Part shown: in pieces, positions 22,619-32,939 of the stretch
Layout: each line of letters begins with the position of its first letter
Position numbering within the stretch: position 1 is the stretch's first letter
Source of the DNA: Manis javanica
Taxonomy: Eukaryota; Chordata; Mammalia; Pholidota; Manidae
Length of the DNA: 64,000 nucleotides
Direction: 5' to 3'
Assembly: GCF_040802235.1 (NCBI RefSeq)
Contig: NC_133169.1
Location: 46,073,034 to 46,137,033 of the forward strand
Notes under the pieces: generated by a model
Seen by the model: only the letters and a program-made list of their open reading frames with translations
Databases searched by the model: none
Told to the model about the DNA's origin: nothing
Translations under genes and position numbers: made by a program

Positions 22619-25600
22619 TCAGATGAGTGAAATCATTTGGTATTTCTCTTTCTCCGCTTGGCTTATTTCACTGAGCATAATACTCTCCAGCTCCATCCAT
22701 GTTGCTGCAAATGGTTGGATTTTTCCGCTTCTTATGGCTGAGTAGTATTCCATTGTGTATATGTACCACATCTTCTTTATCCATTCATCTACAGATGGAC
22801 ATTTAGGTTGCTTCCAATTCTTGGCTATTGTAAATAGTGCTGCGATAAACATAGGAGTGCATCTGTCTTTCTCAAACTTGATTGCTGCGTTCTTAGGGTA
22901 AATTCCTAGGAGTGGAATTCCTGGGTCAAATGGTAGGTCTGTTTTGAGCATTTTGATGCACCTCCATACTGCTTTCCACAATGGTTGAACTAATTTACAT
23001 TCCCACCAGCAGTGTAGGAGGGTTCCCCTTTCTCCACAGCCTCGCCAACATTTGTTGTTGTTTGTCTTTTGGATGGCAGCTATCCTTACTGGTGTGAGGT
23101 GATACCTCATTGTAGTTTTAATTTGCATTTCTCTGATAATTAGCGATGTGGAGCATCTTTTCATGTGTCTCTTGGCCATCTGTATTTCTTTTTTGGAGAA
23201 CTGTCTGTTCAGTTCCTCTGCCCATTTTTTAATTGGGTTATTTGTTTTTTGTTTGTTGAGGCGTGTGAGCTCTTTATATATTCTGGACGTCAAGCCTTTA
23301 TCAGATCTGTCATTTTCAAATATATTCTCCCATACTGTAGGGTTCCTTTTTGTTCTATTGATGGTGTCTTTCGCTGTACAGAAGCTTTTCAGCTTAATGT
23401 AGTCCCACTTGCTCATTTTTGCTGTTCTTTTCCTTGCCTGGGAGATATGTTCAAGAAGAGATCACTCATGTTTATGTCTAAGAGGTTTTTGCCTATGTTT
23501 TTTTCCAAGAGTTTAATGGTTTCGTGACTTACATTCAGGTCTTTGATCCATTTTGAGTTTACCTTTGTATATGGGGTTAGACAATGGTCCAGTTTCATTC
23601 TCCTACATGTAGCTGTCCAGTTTTGCTAGCACCATCTGTTGAAGAGACTGTCATTTTGCCATTGTATGTCCATGGCTCCTTTATCAAATATTAATTGACC
23701 ATATATGTTTGGGTTAATTTCTGGGGTCTCTAATCTGTTCCACTGGTCTGTGGCTCTGTTCTTGTGCCAGTACCAAATTGTCTTGATTACTATGGCTTTG
23801 TAGTAGAGCTTAAAGTTGGGGAGTGAGATACCCCCTGCTTTATTCTTCTTTTTCAGGATTGCTTTGGCTATTCGGGGTCTTTGGTGTTTCCATATGAATT
23901 TTTGAATTATTTGTTCCAATTCATTGAAGAATGTTGCTGGTAATTTGCGAGGGATTGCATCAAATTTGTACATTGCTTTCGGCAGGATGGCCATTTTGAC
24001 GATATTAATTCTTCCTAGCCATAAGTATGGGATGAGTTTCCATTTATTAGTGTTCCCTTTAATTTCTCTTAAGAGTGACTTGTAGTTTTCAGAGTATAAG
24101 TCTTTCACTTCCTTGGTTAGGTTTATTCCTAGGTATTTTATTCTTTTTGATGCAATGGTGAATGGAATTGTTTTCCTGATTTCTCTTTCTATTGATTCGT
24201 TGTTAGTGTATAGGAAAGCTACAGATTTCTGTGTGTTGATTTTGTATCCTGCAACTTTGCTGTATTCCGATATCAGTTCTAGTAGTTTTGGAGTGGAGTC
24301 TTTAGGGTTTTTTATGTACAGTATCATATCATCTGCAAATAGTGACAGTTTAACTTCTTCTTTACCAATCTGGATTCCTTGTATTTCTTTGTTTTGTCTG
24401 ATTGCCGTGGCTAGGACCTCCAGTACTATGTTAAATAACAGTGGGGAGAGTGGGCATCCCTGTCTGGTTCCCGATCTCAGTGGAAATGCTTTCAGCTTCT
24501 CGCTGTTCAGTATAATGCTGGCTGTGGGTTTATCATATATGGCCTTTATTTTGTTGAGGTACTTGCCCTCTATTCCCATTTTGCTGAGAGTTTTTATCAT
24601 GAATGGATGTTGAATTTTGTCAAATGCTTTTTCAGCATCTATGGAGATGATCATGTGGTTTTTGTCTTTCTTTTTGTTGATGTGGTGGATGATGTTGATG
24701 GATTTTCGAATGTTGTACCATCCTTGCATCCCTGGGATGAACCCCACTTGGTCATGGTGTATGATCCTTTTGATATACTGTTGAATTCTGTTTGCTAATA
24801 TTTTATTGAGTATTTTTGAATCTACATTCATCAGGGATATTGGTCTGTAATTTTCTTTTTTGGTGGGGTCTTTGCCTGGTTTTGGTATTAGGGTGGTGTT
24901 GGCTTCATAGAATGAGTTTGGGAGTATTCCCTCTTCTTCTATTTTGTGGAACACTTTAAGGAGAATGGGTATTATGTCTTCTCTGTGTGTCTGATAAAAT
25001 TCCGAGGTAAATCCGTCCGGCCCCGGGGTTTTGTTCTTGGGTAGTTTTTTGATTACTGTTTCAATTTCTTTGCTTGTAATTGGTTTGTTTAACTTTTGTG
25101 TTTCTTCCTTGGTCAGTCTTGGGAGGTTGTATTTTTCTAGGAAGTTGTCCATTTCTTCTAGGTTTTCCAGCTTGTTGGCATATAGGTTTTCATAGTAGTC
25201 TTTAATAATTCTTTGTATTTCTGTGGAGTCTGTCGTGATTTTTGCATTCTCATTTCTGATTATGTTGATTTGTGTTGACTCTCTTTTTCTCTTAATAAGT
25301 TGGGCTAGAGGCTTATCTATTTTGTTTATTTTCTCAAAGAACCAGCTCTTGGTTTCGTTGATTTTTGCTATTGTTTTATTCTTCTCAATTTTGTTTATTT
25401 CTTCTCTGATCTTTATTATGTCCCTCCTTCTGCTGACTTTAGGCCTCATTTGTTCTTCTTTTTCCAGTTTTAATAATTGTGATGTTAGACTATTCATTTG
25501 GGATTGTTCTTCCTTCTTCAAGTGTGCCTGGATTGCTATATATTTTCCTCTTAAGACTGCTTTCGCTGCATCCCACAGAAGTTGGGGCTTAGTGTTGTTG

Positions 25601-26460
25601 TTGTCATTTGTTTCTGTATATTCCTTGATCTCTATTTTGATTTGTTCATTGATCCATTGATTATTTAGTAGCATGTTGTTAAGCCTCCATGTGTTTGTGA
25701 GCCTTTTTGTTTTCTTTGTAAAATTTATTTCTACTTTCATACCTTTGTGGTCTGAAAAATTGGTTGGTAGAATTTCAATATTGTGGAATTTACTGAGGCT
25801 CTTTTTGTGAGCTAGTATGTGGTCTATTCTGGAGAATGTTCCATGTGCACTTGAGAAGAATGTATATCCTGTTGCTTTTGGATGTAAAGTTCTATAGATG
25901 TCTATTAGGTCCATCTGTTCTAGTGTGTTGTTCAGTGCCTGTGTGTCTTTACTTATTTTCTGCCTGGTGGATCTATCCTTTGGGGTGAGTGGTGTGTTGA
26001 AGTCTCCTACAATGAATGCATTGCAGTCTATTTCCCTCTTTAGTTCTGTTAGTATTTGCTTCACATATGCTGGTGCTCCTGTATTGGGTGCATATATATT
26101 TAGAATGGTTATATCCTCTTGTTGGACTGAGCCCTTTATCATTATGTAGTGGCCTTCTTTATCTCTTGTTACTTTCTTTGTTTTGAAGTCTATTTTGTCT
26201 GATATTAGAACTGCAACCCCTGCTTTCTTCTCACTGTTGTTTGCCTGAAATATGTTTTTCCATCCCTTGACTTTTAGTCTATGCTTATCTTTGGGTTTAA
26301 GGTGAGTTTCTTGTAAGCAGCATATAGATGGGTCTTGCTTTTTTATCCATTCTATTACTCTATGTCTTTTGATTGGTGCATTAAGTCCATTTACATTTAG
26401 GGTGACTATTGAAAGATATGTACTTATTGCCATTGCAGGCTTTAGATTCGTGGTTACCAA
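22619..26460 (-). pseudogene. L1-B ORF2 (endonuclease-reverse transcriptase), two lesions
   Basis: Encodes the L1 replication enzyme, about 1280 codons, close to the usual 1275. Residues 1-944 are open (23626-26460): an endonuclease with QETHL, GDFNTPL and SDHKG, then RT with the [11 protein letters not shown] catalytic motif near residue 700. After FNRWC a TAG at 23623-23625 replaces tryptophan (L1-A has TGG). About 60 codons later, near 23440, a one-base deletion shifts the frame; the rest (22619-23416) is open and holds the cysteine-rich domain [18 protein letters not shown] and the end KYQMISLI. The start is MVTTNLKP, 168 nt after ORF1. A truncated protein would keep endonuclease and RT but lose the C-terminal domain. 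Confidence 0.93.
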
Positions 26461-26628
26461 AGGTTCAAGGTTAGCTTCTTTAGTATCTTACTGCCTAACT
26501 TAGCTCGCTTATTGAGCTGTTATATACACTGTCTGGAGAGTCTTTTCTTCTCTCCCTTCTTATTCCTCCTCCTCCATTCTTCATATGTTGTGTGTTTTGT
26601 TCTGTGCTCTTTTTAGGGGTGCTCCCAT

Positions 26629-27519
26629 CTAGAGCAGTCCTTTTAGGATGCCCTGTAGAGGTGGTTTGTGGGAAGCAAATTCCCTCAGCTTTTGCTTGTC
26701 TGAGAATTGTTTGATCCCACCATCATATTTAAATGATAGTCGTGCTGGATACAGTATCCTTGGTTCAAGGCCCTTCTGTTTCATTGCATTAAGTATATCA
26801 TGCCATTCTCTTCTGGCCTGTAGGGTTTCTGTTGAGAAGTCTGATGTTAGCCTGATTGGTTTTCCTTTATAGGTGACCTTTTTCTCTCTAGCTGCCTTTA
26901 AAACTCTTTCCTTGTCCTTGATCCTTGCCATTTTAATTATTATGTGTCTTGGTGTTGTCCTCCTTGGATCCTTTCTGTTGGGGGTTCTGTATAATTCCAT
27001 GGTCTGTTCGATTATTTCCTCCCCCAGTTTGGGGAAGTTTTCAGCAATTATTTCTTCAAAGACACTTTCTATCCCTTTTTCTCTTCCTTCCTCTTCTGGT
27101 ATCCCTATAATACGAATGTTTTTCCTTTTGTATTGGTCACATATTTCTCTTAGTGTTGTTTCATTCCTGGAGATCCTTTTATCTCTCTCTATGTCAGCTT
27201 CTATACGTTCCTGTTCTCTGGCTTCTATTCCTTCAATGGCCTCTTGCATCTTATCCATTCTGCTTATAAATCCTTCCAGGGATTGTTTCACTTCTGTGAT
27301 CTCTTTCCTGACATCTGTGATCTCCTTCCGGACTTCATCCCACTGCTCTTGCATTTTTCTCTGCATCTCATCCCATTGCTCTTGCATTTTTTTCTGCATC
27401 TCTGTCAGCATGTTCATGATTTTTATTTTGAAGTCTTTTTCAGGAGGACTAGTTAGGTCTGTCTCCTTCTCAGGTGTTGTCTCTGTGATCTTTGTCTGCC
27501 TGTAGTTTTGCCTTTTCAT
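26629..27519 (-). CDS. L1-B ORF1 protein, intact open reading frame
   Basis: A complete 296-codon frame for L1 ORF1p, the RNA-binding trimer that coats L1 RNA in the cytoplasm. It begins MKRQNYRQTKITETTPEK. Residues about 35-85 form a coiled coil with repeated MQRKMQEQWDE and ITDVRKEITEVKQSLEG blocks. The RRM domain follows (KRKNIRIIGIPEEEG, about 130-205), then the C-terminal domain (RRTTPRHIIIKMARIKDKER, PIRLTSDFSTETLQARREW) and the end GILKGLL. Length is slightly below the 338 of human ORF1p, mainly in the N-terminal half. The start is fixed by the L1 consensus and by the upstream stop. No lesion seen, which suggests recent insertion; expression is unknown. Confidence 0.93.
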   Translation of the reverse strand: MKRQNYRQTKITETTPEKETDLTSPPEKDFKIKIMNMLTEMQKKMQEQWDEMQRKMQEQWDEVRKEITDVRKEITEVKQSLEGFISRMDKMQEAIEGIEAREQERIEADIERDKRISRNETTLREICDQYKRKNIRIIGIPEEEGREKGIESVFEEIIAENFPKLGEEIIEQTMELYRTPNRKDPRRTTPRHIIIKMARIKDKERVLKAAREKKVTYKGKPIRLTSDFSTETLQARREWHDILNAMKQKGLEPRILYPARLSFKYDGGIKQFSDKQKLREFASHKPPLQGILKGLL

Positions 27520-27989
27520 GGTGATAGAGATAGTTTGCAGAGCTGGTACAAGTGACCGCTGGAAGAGCTTCCCTTCTTGTTGGTTTGTAGCCTTTTCCTG
27601 GGAGAATAGCGACCTCTAGTGGCTTGTGCTGGGCAGCTGTGCGCAGACAGGGCTTCTGCTTCCTGCCCAGTTGCTTTGGGGTTTATCTCCGCTGTTGCTG
27701 TGGGCTTGGCCTGGCTGGGGCTGTTCCTCCAAAATGGTGGAGCCCCGTTGGAGGGGGAGCAGCCAGGAGACTATTTATCTCCATAAGGGGCCTCTGTGCT
27801 CCCTGCTGCCCAGGGGGTTAGAGTGCCCAGAGATCCCCAGATTCCCTGCCTCTGGTCTAAGTGACCTGTCCTGCCCCTTTAAGATTTCCAAAAAGCACTC
27901 TCCAAACCAAAACAACAACAGCAACAATGAGAGAGGGAACAGAAAGAAAGAGAAAAAAAAAAAAAAGGAAAAAACAAGCGATTTTTGTT

Positions 27990-28905
27990 TTTTTGGTTTT
28001 TTTTTTGTCCTCAGGTGCCGGTCCCAGGCACCCGCTCACTGGTCCTGCTGCCCTGTCTCCCTAGGACCAGGGTCCCTGTCCTTTCAAGGCTTCCAAAAAG
28101 CACCCACCCACCGGTCCCGCAGGGAAGGAACGCTCGATATTCTTTGTCCTCAGGCACTGGTCCCAGGCACCCGCTCACCAGTCCCGCCGCCCTGCCTCCC
28201 TAGCACCGGGGTCCCTGTCCCTTCAAGGCTTCCAAAAATCACTCGGCAAAAAGAGAGAAAAAAAGGGGAAAAACGCGCGATTTCTTCCGTCCTCAGGTGC
28301 TGGTCTCAGGCACCCACCCACCGGTCCCACAGGGAAAAATGCGGGATATTCTTTGTCCTCAGGTGCCGGTCCCAGGCACCCGCTCACCAGTCCCGCCGCC
28401 CTGCCTCCCTAGCACCGGGGTCCCTGTCCCTTTTAGGCTTCCAAAAAGCACTCGCAGAAAAGAGAAAAAAAAAAGGGGAAAAACGCGCGATTTCCTCTGT
28501 CCTCAAGTGCCGGTCTCAGGCACCCGCCCACCGGTCCCGCAGGGAAAAACGGGGGATATTCTTTGTCCTCAGGCGCCGGTCCCAGCCACCCGCTCACCAG
28601 TCCCGCCACCGTGCCTCCCTAGCACTGGGGTCCCCGTCCCTTCAAGGCTTCCAAAAAGCGCTCGCCAAAAAGAGAAAAAAAAAAAAAAAAAAAAAGGGGA
28701 AAAACGCGCGACCTCCTCCGTCCTCAGGCACCGGTCTCAGGCACCCGCCCCCTGGTCTCGCAGGGAGAAACGTGGGATATTCTTTGTCCTCCGGCGCTGT
28801 TCCCAGGCACCTCCTCACCGGTCCCGCCACCCTGCCTCCCCAGCAACGGGGGCCCGTCCCTCTAAGGCTTCCAAAAAGCGCTCGCCAAAAAAAAAAAACC
28901 GCTCC
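27990..28905 (-). repeat. L1-B 5' UTR monomers, about 210 bp each
   Basis: 'aggcttccaaaaagcac' or a close variant recurs on the plus strand at about 28087, 28227, 28435, 28650 and 28866, and 'gatttc.tc.gtcctca' at 28277, 28487 and 28706. Four to five units, each with a paired 'cggtctcaggcacccgccca' half and 'cggtcccaggcacccgctca' half. One more unit than L1-A. The arrangement resembles the monomeric promoters of rodent L1s, but the sequence is different. Confidence 0.85.
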
Positions 28906-29117
28906 GGTTTCTCTCCACCCGCCGGGAGCCGGGGTAGGGGCGCTCGGGTCCCGCCGGGCTGGGGCTTGTATCTTACCCCCTTCACAAGTCGCTGGGTTCT
29001 TGCAGGTGTGGATGTGGTCTGGATGTTGTCCTGTGTCCTGTGGTCTCTATTTTAGGAAGATTTTTCTTTGTTATATTTTCATAGCTCTATGTGTTTTTGG
29101 GAGGAGATTTCCACTGC

Positions 29118-29150
29118 TCTACTCACGCCGCCATCCTGGCTCCGCCCCCC
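29118..29150 (-). promoter_or_regulatory. L1-B transcription start region with YY1-like site
   Basis: Sense 'ggcggagccaggatggcggc' then 'gtgagtagagcagtgg'. The ATGGCGGC core is kept; AAGATGG is changed to AGGATGG relative to L1-A. A G-rich stretch (C-run 29144-29150) precedes it. Confidence 0.65.
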
Positions 29151-29166
29151 CTCCCACATTACTTTT
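29151..29166. other. Right target-site duplication of L1-B
   Basis: 'ctcccacattactttt' repeats 20413-20428 and is followed by AATATAG, giving the L1 endonuclease site TTTT/AA. Confidence 0.85.
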
Positions 29167-30611
29167 AATATAGTTAATATTGTGGATGTTTCCCTTTATA
29201 TTTAATGGTATTTGTGAAGCATCTTCCTATCCTAAACTCATAAAAAAAACATTTTTCAAAATGTGCATTAGCTATTCACATTTAGATTGACAATTCACTA
29301 AGTATATTTTGCCTGCTGTGTGGTAGGATTATCAGCTTTTCTACTTCTCATACTATGACCTCAGTTATGTTGGTGCCGCTCCTGATTGCAGTTCATTTGA
29401 TTAATTTCTTCAGATTCTTTCAAATACACTTACAAATTCTTATTTGTTTTTTTCACTTCAGCCAAAACTGTTAATTTTTACCAATAATGCTACTTTAAAA
29501 GAAGTGTTAGATTATTCATGTTTTTCATTTTCATATGAGCTAAATTCATAATTAAATTGTACTTTTAAGCAGTTTAAGGCAATTCTCAGGCACACTGAGA
29601 AGTGACTGGTGTTTACAACGGATGACGGGTTGTGATGGGTGAGTGAAAAAGGTAAAGGGGATAGAGAGGTGCAAAATCTCAATTCTGATTGGAATTAGTC
29701 ACATAGATGATGGTACAGCTGCAGAAAATAGTAAATATTTCTGTAACATCTATATTGAAAGACAGTAACTACAGTTGGGTGAACATTTAAAAATGTATAT
29801 AAATATGGAGTTACCATGTCATGTACTTGAAAACAATATGATATTGTATGCCAACTGTTCTTCAACAAAAGCATTCATCAATTTTTTTAAGAAAAATTGT
29901 TGGAATGTTATTTCAAAACATGTACTTTTTCTTTAATTTTACACTTATTCCTACACCATCATAAAGGTGAAAAGGCTTGTCTGCTTGCACATTGTGTCTG
30001 TCTTCTTTGCTGCCTTAGTCTTTGGGTCACAAAGCTTCTGCTCAGAATTTCAGCCCTGTGCATAGGCTTGCTCATGGCTACAGATCCACATAAACAGCCC
30101 CTAAACTGAACCTTGCCTCCCTGTAGATACAGAAGGATGTACAACAATGCTGCCTGGACTGTGGAATATGAATAGGAAAATCCATGGCAGGATGAGCAAC
30201 AGTATGTCCACATAAGGACTGAGGAATGAAGGCAAATGGACAGTCCCAATTTTTTCAAGGTCCCCCAAACTAAGCAAAATCACATAGTGATAGTGGAAAT
30301 ATTATTCTTTGGTTCACTTCCACCTGGGAAGAAAGAGTGAAACATTTATTGTAGAGTCATATAATTTTAAAACTTCATTTCTATTTTCTCATATGACTCT
30401 TTAATTATGTTGGTGCCATTTCTGAATGCAGTTCATTTGATTAATTTCAACATAGGCAGGGCTATTACATTATGCATAGAAATCCAAGACGTTCTTCCCC
30501 AAAGAGCTATCCCACAATAAATTTGGCATCCTACATTATAAAATTATGCCCTTATTTTTGAAACTACATGTCCTTTTTGCTGAGAAGACAGGCCAGTTTG
30601 GGGTGAGAAGC
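29167..30611. other. Gene-free spacer with old L1 3' end
   Basis: 29600-29880 has the order of an ancient plus-strand L1 3' end ('gatagagaggtgcaaaat', 'cagtaactacagttgggtg', 'gatattgtatgcc'). A block of about 65 bp at 29344-29410 is repeated at 30384-30449. 29880-30330 holds short ORFs only and I recognise nothing in it. Confidence 0.5.
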
Positions 30612-31236
30612 TGAAGGCAAGCTATCTATAGATTCAATGTAATTCTTATTAAAATTCCAGTGACAGTTTATATAGAATTATAAATTAAAACTCTCCTTAA
30701 CTTATGGAATAAAAATGAACCTTACATTTCAAGAAAAACTGAGAAATGATCAAAGTAGACATCACTGATCTTCACTTCAAACTATATTATGAAGCTATAT
30801 TGTTCAAAACAGTATGGTACCAGTTTACAAAAATTTATAACAGACATATGGAACAAGGAAATAGAATTAAGATCCCACATACAAACATACATGTATGAAC
30901 AGCTAATATCTGATAAGGATATCAAAAAATACAATGGAGAAAGGATAGTGTTGTAGAGTTGATGGATGTGTTAACCAACCTTATGGTGGCAAATACTTCA
31001 CAGGGTATCTATGTATATATATGTCTATCAAACTATCACTTTTGTACACCTAAACTACACACAATGTTATGTCAACTATATCTCAATAATGCCACAGAAA
31101 ATTATATTACTATAAATTATGTCTGTCCATTTCTCCACAATTTTTCCTATATCTAAATGAGAGACTAATTTCTGACATTTTATTCTAATATGTATGCAGG
31201 GGGAATTGGTACCAGGAATACATGGCAACTGAAAAG

Positions 31237-31284
<48 letters not shown>

Positions 31285-31670
31285 TCTCCGTGTGTTAGAA
31301 GATGATGCTTTCAGTTTTGATCATGTTGAAGCTATGATAACAGTAATACACTGAACTGAGTTAGATATCTGAATCAGTGATAAGGTGAGTCCTCTCTTTG
31401 GAGAGACACGTAGATCTGAGAAAGTACATGTTCACAGGAAAAGGGAGAAAAGTATAGAAATCCTCAGTCAGTGGAAGCAACAATTGAAAGACAGCATGAG
31501 TGAAATGGTAATGTTTTGGAGACATAGACTAGCTAGTTAATCCTATAAGGCAAAGAAGTAAAATCATGATCTATGAATAGACAATTAAGTATGGATTTAA
31601 AAGTAGATATAAAAGAATACAGAGATGATATAGGTATTGGTATGTATATAGATATAGATGTGAACATAAA
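30612..31670 (+). repeat. Internal segmental duplication SD2, copy a
   Basis: Collinear and in the same orientation with about 47810-48813. The shared sequence begins inside an old L1 ORF2 ('atagattca.tgtaattc') and continues past a (GT)n tract into 'gatgatgctttcagttttg', 'gagagacacgtagatctg' and 'aagtagatataaaagaat'. High similarity, clearly higher than SD1, so a younger event. The left boundary falls within the L1 fragment. Confidence 0.92.
31240..31283. repeat. (GT)n microsatellite, about 22 units
   Basis: Uninterrupted alternating TG. The orthologous position in SD2b (48409-48429) has only about half that length. Confidence 0.95.
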
Positions 31671-31955
31671 GATAGGCTCAGTTTATCATTTTATGTTAGT
31701 GTAGGTAGTGTTCTCTGTTACTCATGACAATGTCTAATTTGGGAGGATATATTTGAGGCACCCATTGGATTGAGACACCCATAAGCTTATACAGTTATGT
31801 AGGCTTAGAGGTAGACTAAAATCATGTGTATGTTGCATCTCTATAAATTTCAGTGTACAAAAGTATGTATACTGTATATCAACAATTATTTTCTATGAAT
31901 TCTCCTTATAAATATATTCTGCAATGAGCACTGAGTCATTCTGTTTTACTTTTAC

Positions 31956-32869
31956 TCACTGTAAACATACTTTATGATATAAAACCCTGCTGAGAGCCCC
32001 TTTCACCTCTGGGTTCCACAAGCTATAGATCATGGGGTTTAACATTGGGGTGATAACCCCGTAGAGCATGGCGATGAGTCTGTCCCTGGCTGCAAAGTGT
32101 TGACTGTAGGATGGGTGATTGTAGGTAAATAAACCACCAAGAGGTGGGAAGCACATGTGGAGAAGGCTTTGCGCTTCCCTTCCGCAGACTGGATCTTTAG
32201 GAAGGTGGATATGATGTTCATGTAGGAGATGAAGGCAGTCAGGAAGGCACCAATTCCAAAGATACCTGCTACCAGTAAAATAAACATTTCTTCCATGTAG
32301 GTGTATGAGCAGTAGAGGGCCACCACTGGGAGTATGTCACAGTAGGACTGGTTAACCGGATTGGACTTAACAGAAAGACAGGAAGAAGGTGGACACCATA
32401 TGGTGGAGGGAATTGAGAAACCCTTCTGCCCAGGTCCCAGCTGGCCAGCTGGGCACAGTGAGCCTTGGTCATGATGAGGGTGTAATGGAGGGGGAAGCAG
32501 ATGGCCACATACCGGTCATAAGCCTGACAGCGAGAAGGAAGACCTCAGTCTCTGCCAGGGCCACCAGGAAATAGAGCTGCAAAGCACAGCCAAGGAAGGA
32601 AATGCTGTGATTCCCAGTCAAGAGGTTGCCCAGCATCTTGGGGACAGTAGCTGATGGGCAGAATATATCTAAGAGGGGCAGATTGGCTAGAAAATAATGC
32701 ATGGGTGTATTTTTCTCAGTCCTGATGGCCAATAGAATGGCCCCATTTCCCACCAAGGTGGCCTGGGAGGTGATGGAAAAGACCACAAAGAGAGGACAGC
32801 CACCTCGGGGAGGTCAGAGAGACCCGTGAGGATAAAGTGAGTCATGGGGGTGAGATTGCAGCCGTCCAT
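31956..32869 (-). pseudogene. Olfactory receptor pseudogene
   Basis: A seven-transmembrane odorant receptor of normal single-exon length (about 305 codons) that no longer has a continuous frame. The start MDGCNLTPMTHFILTGLSD is at 32869. Then, across at least three frames: TM2 region PLLDIFCPSATVPKML, the TM3 segment LYFLVALAETEVFLLAV, AICFPLHYTLIMTKAHC after the broken MAYDRY motif, TM5, KAFSTCASHLLVV in TM6 and PMLNPMIYSLWNPEVKGAL in TM7. Frameshifts lie near TM1 (32780), at the MAYDRY motif (32530), near 32330 and near 32150. The motifs fit a class II receptor; I do not assign a subfamily. It sits between the SD2a and SD1b duplications. Confidence 0.93.
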
Positions 32870-32939
32870 CTCCTCTCTCCACGGGGGTCTCTCTTGGGGG
32901 AAGGAAGGCAACAAGTACAGGTTACAGAAAAAATCCAAG

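Larger units (their letters stand above)
20425..29150 (-). mobile_element. L1-B: full-length LINE-1 with retrovirus-derived 3' extension
   Basis: A minus-strand L1 of about 8.7 kb, one of the best preserved parts of the window. Sense order: YY1-like start at 29150, monomeric 5' UTR, intact ORF1 (26629-27519), ORF2 (22619-26460) with one nonsense and one single-base deletion, conventional 3' UTR with A-rich tail (22251-22618), a piece of about 150 bp, second A-tract, env fragment, CTE-like hairpin, U3-R-like LTR segment and poly(A) (T-run 20425-20446). Target-site duplications flank it. It is unusually long because of the extra 1.8 kb at the 3' end. Confidence 0.95.

Noticed and set aside
24113-25660. 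Hydrophobic plus-strand frames resembling membrane proteins
   Set aside because: Exact antisense of the L1-B ORF2 reverse transcriptase region; the same frames appear opposite L1-A and L1-C.
27990-28905. Regularly spaced repeats considered as CRISPR or satellite
   Set aside because: Units of about 210 bp are contiguous, lie between an L1 start site and ORF1, and recur in L1-A; they are 5' UTR monomers.
31956-32869. Functional olfactory receptor gene
   Set aside because: Motifs are spread over several frames and the MAYDRY motif is broken.
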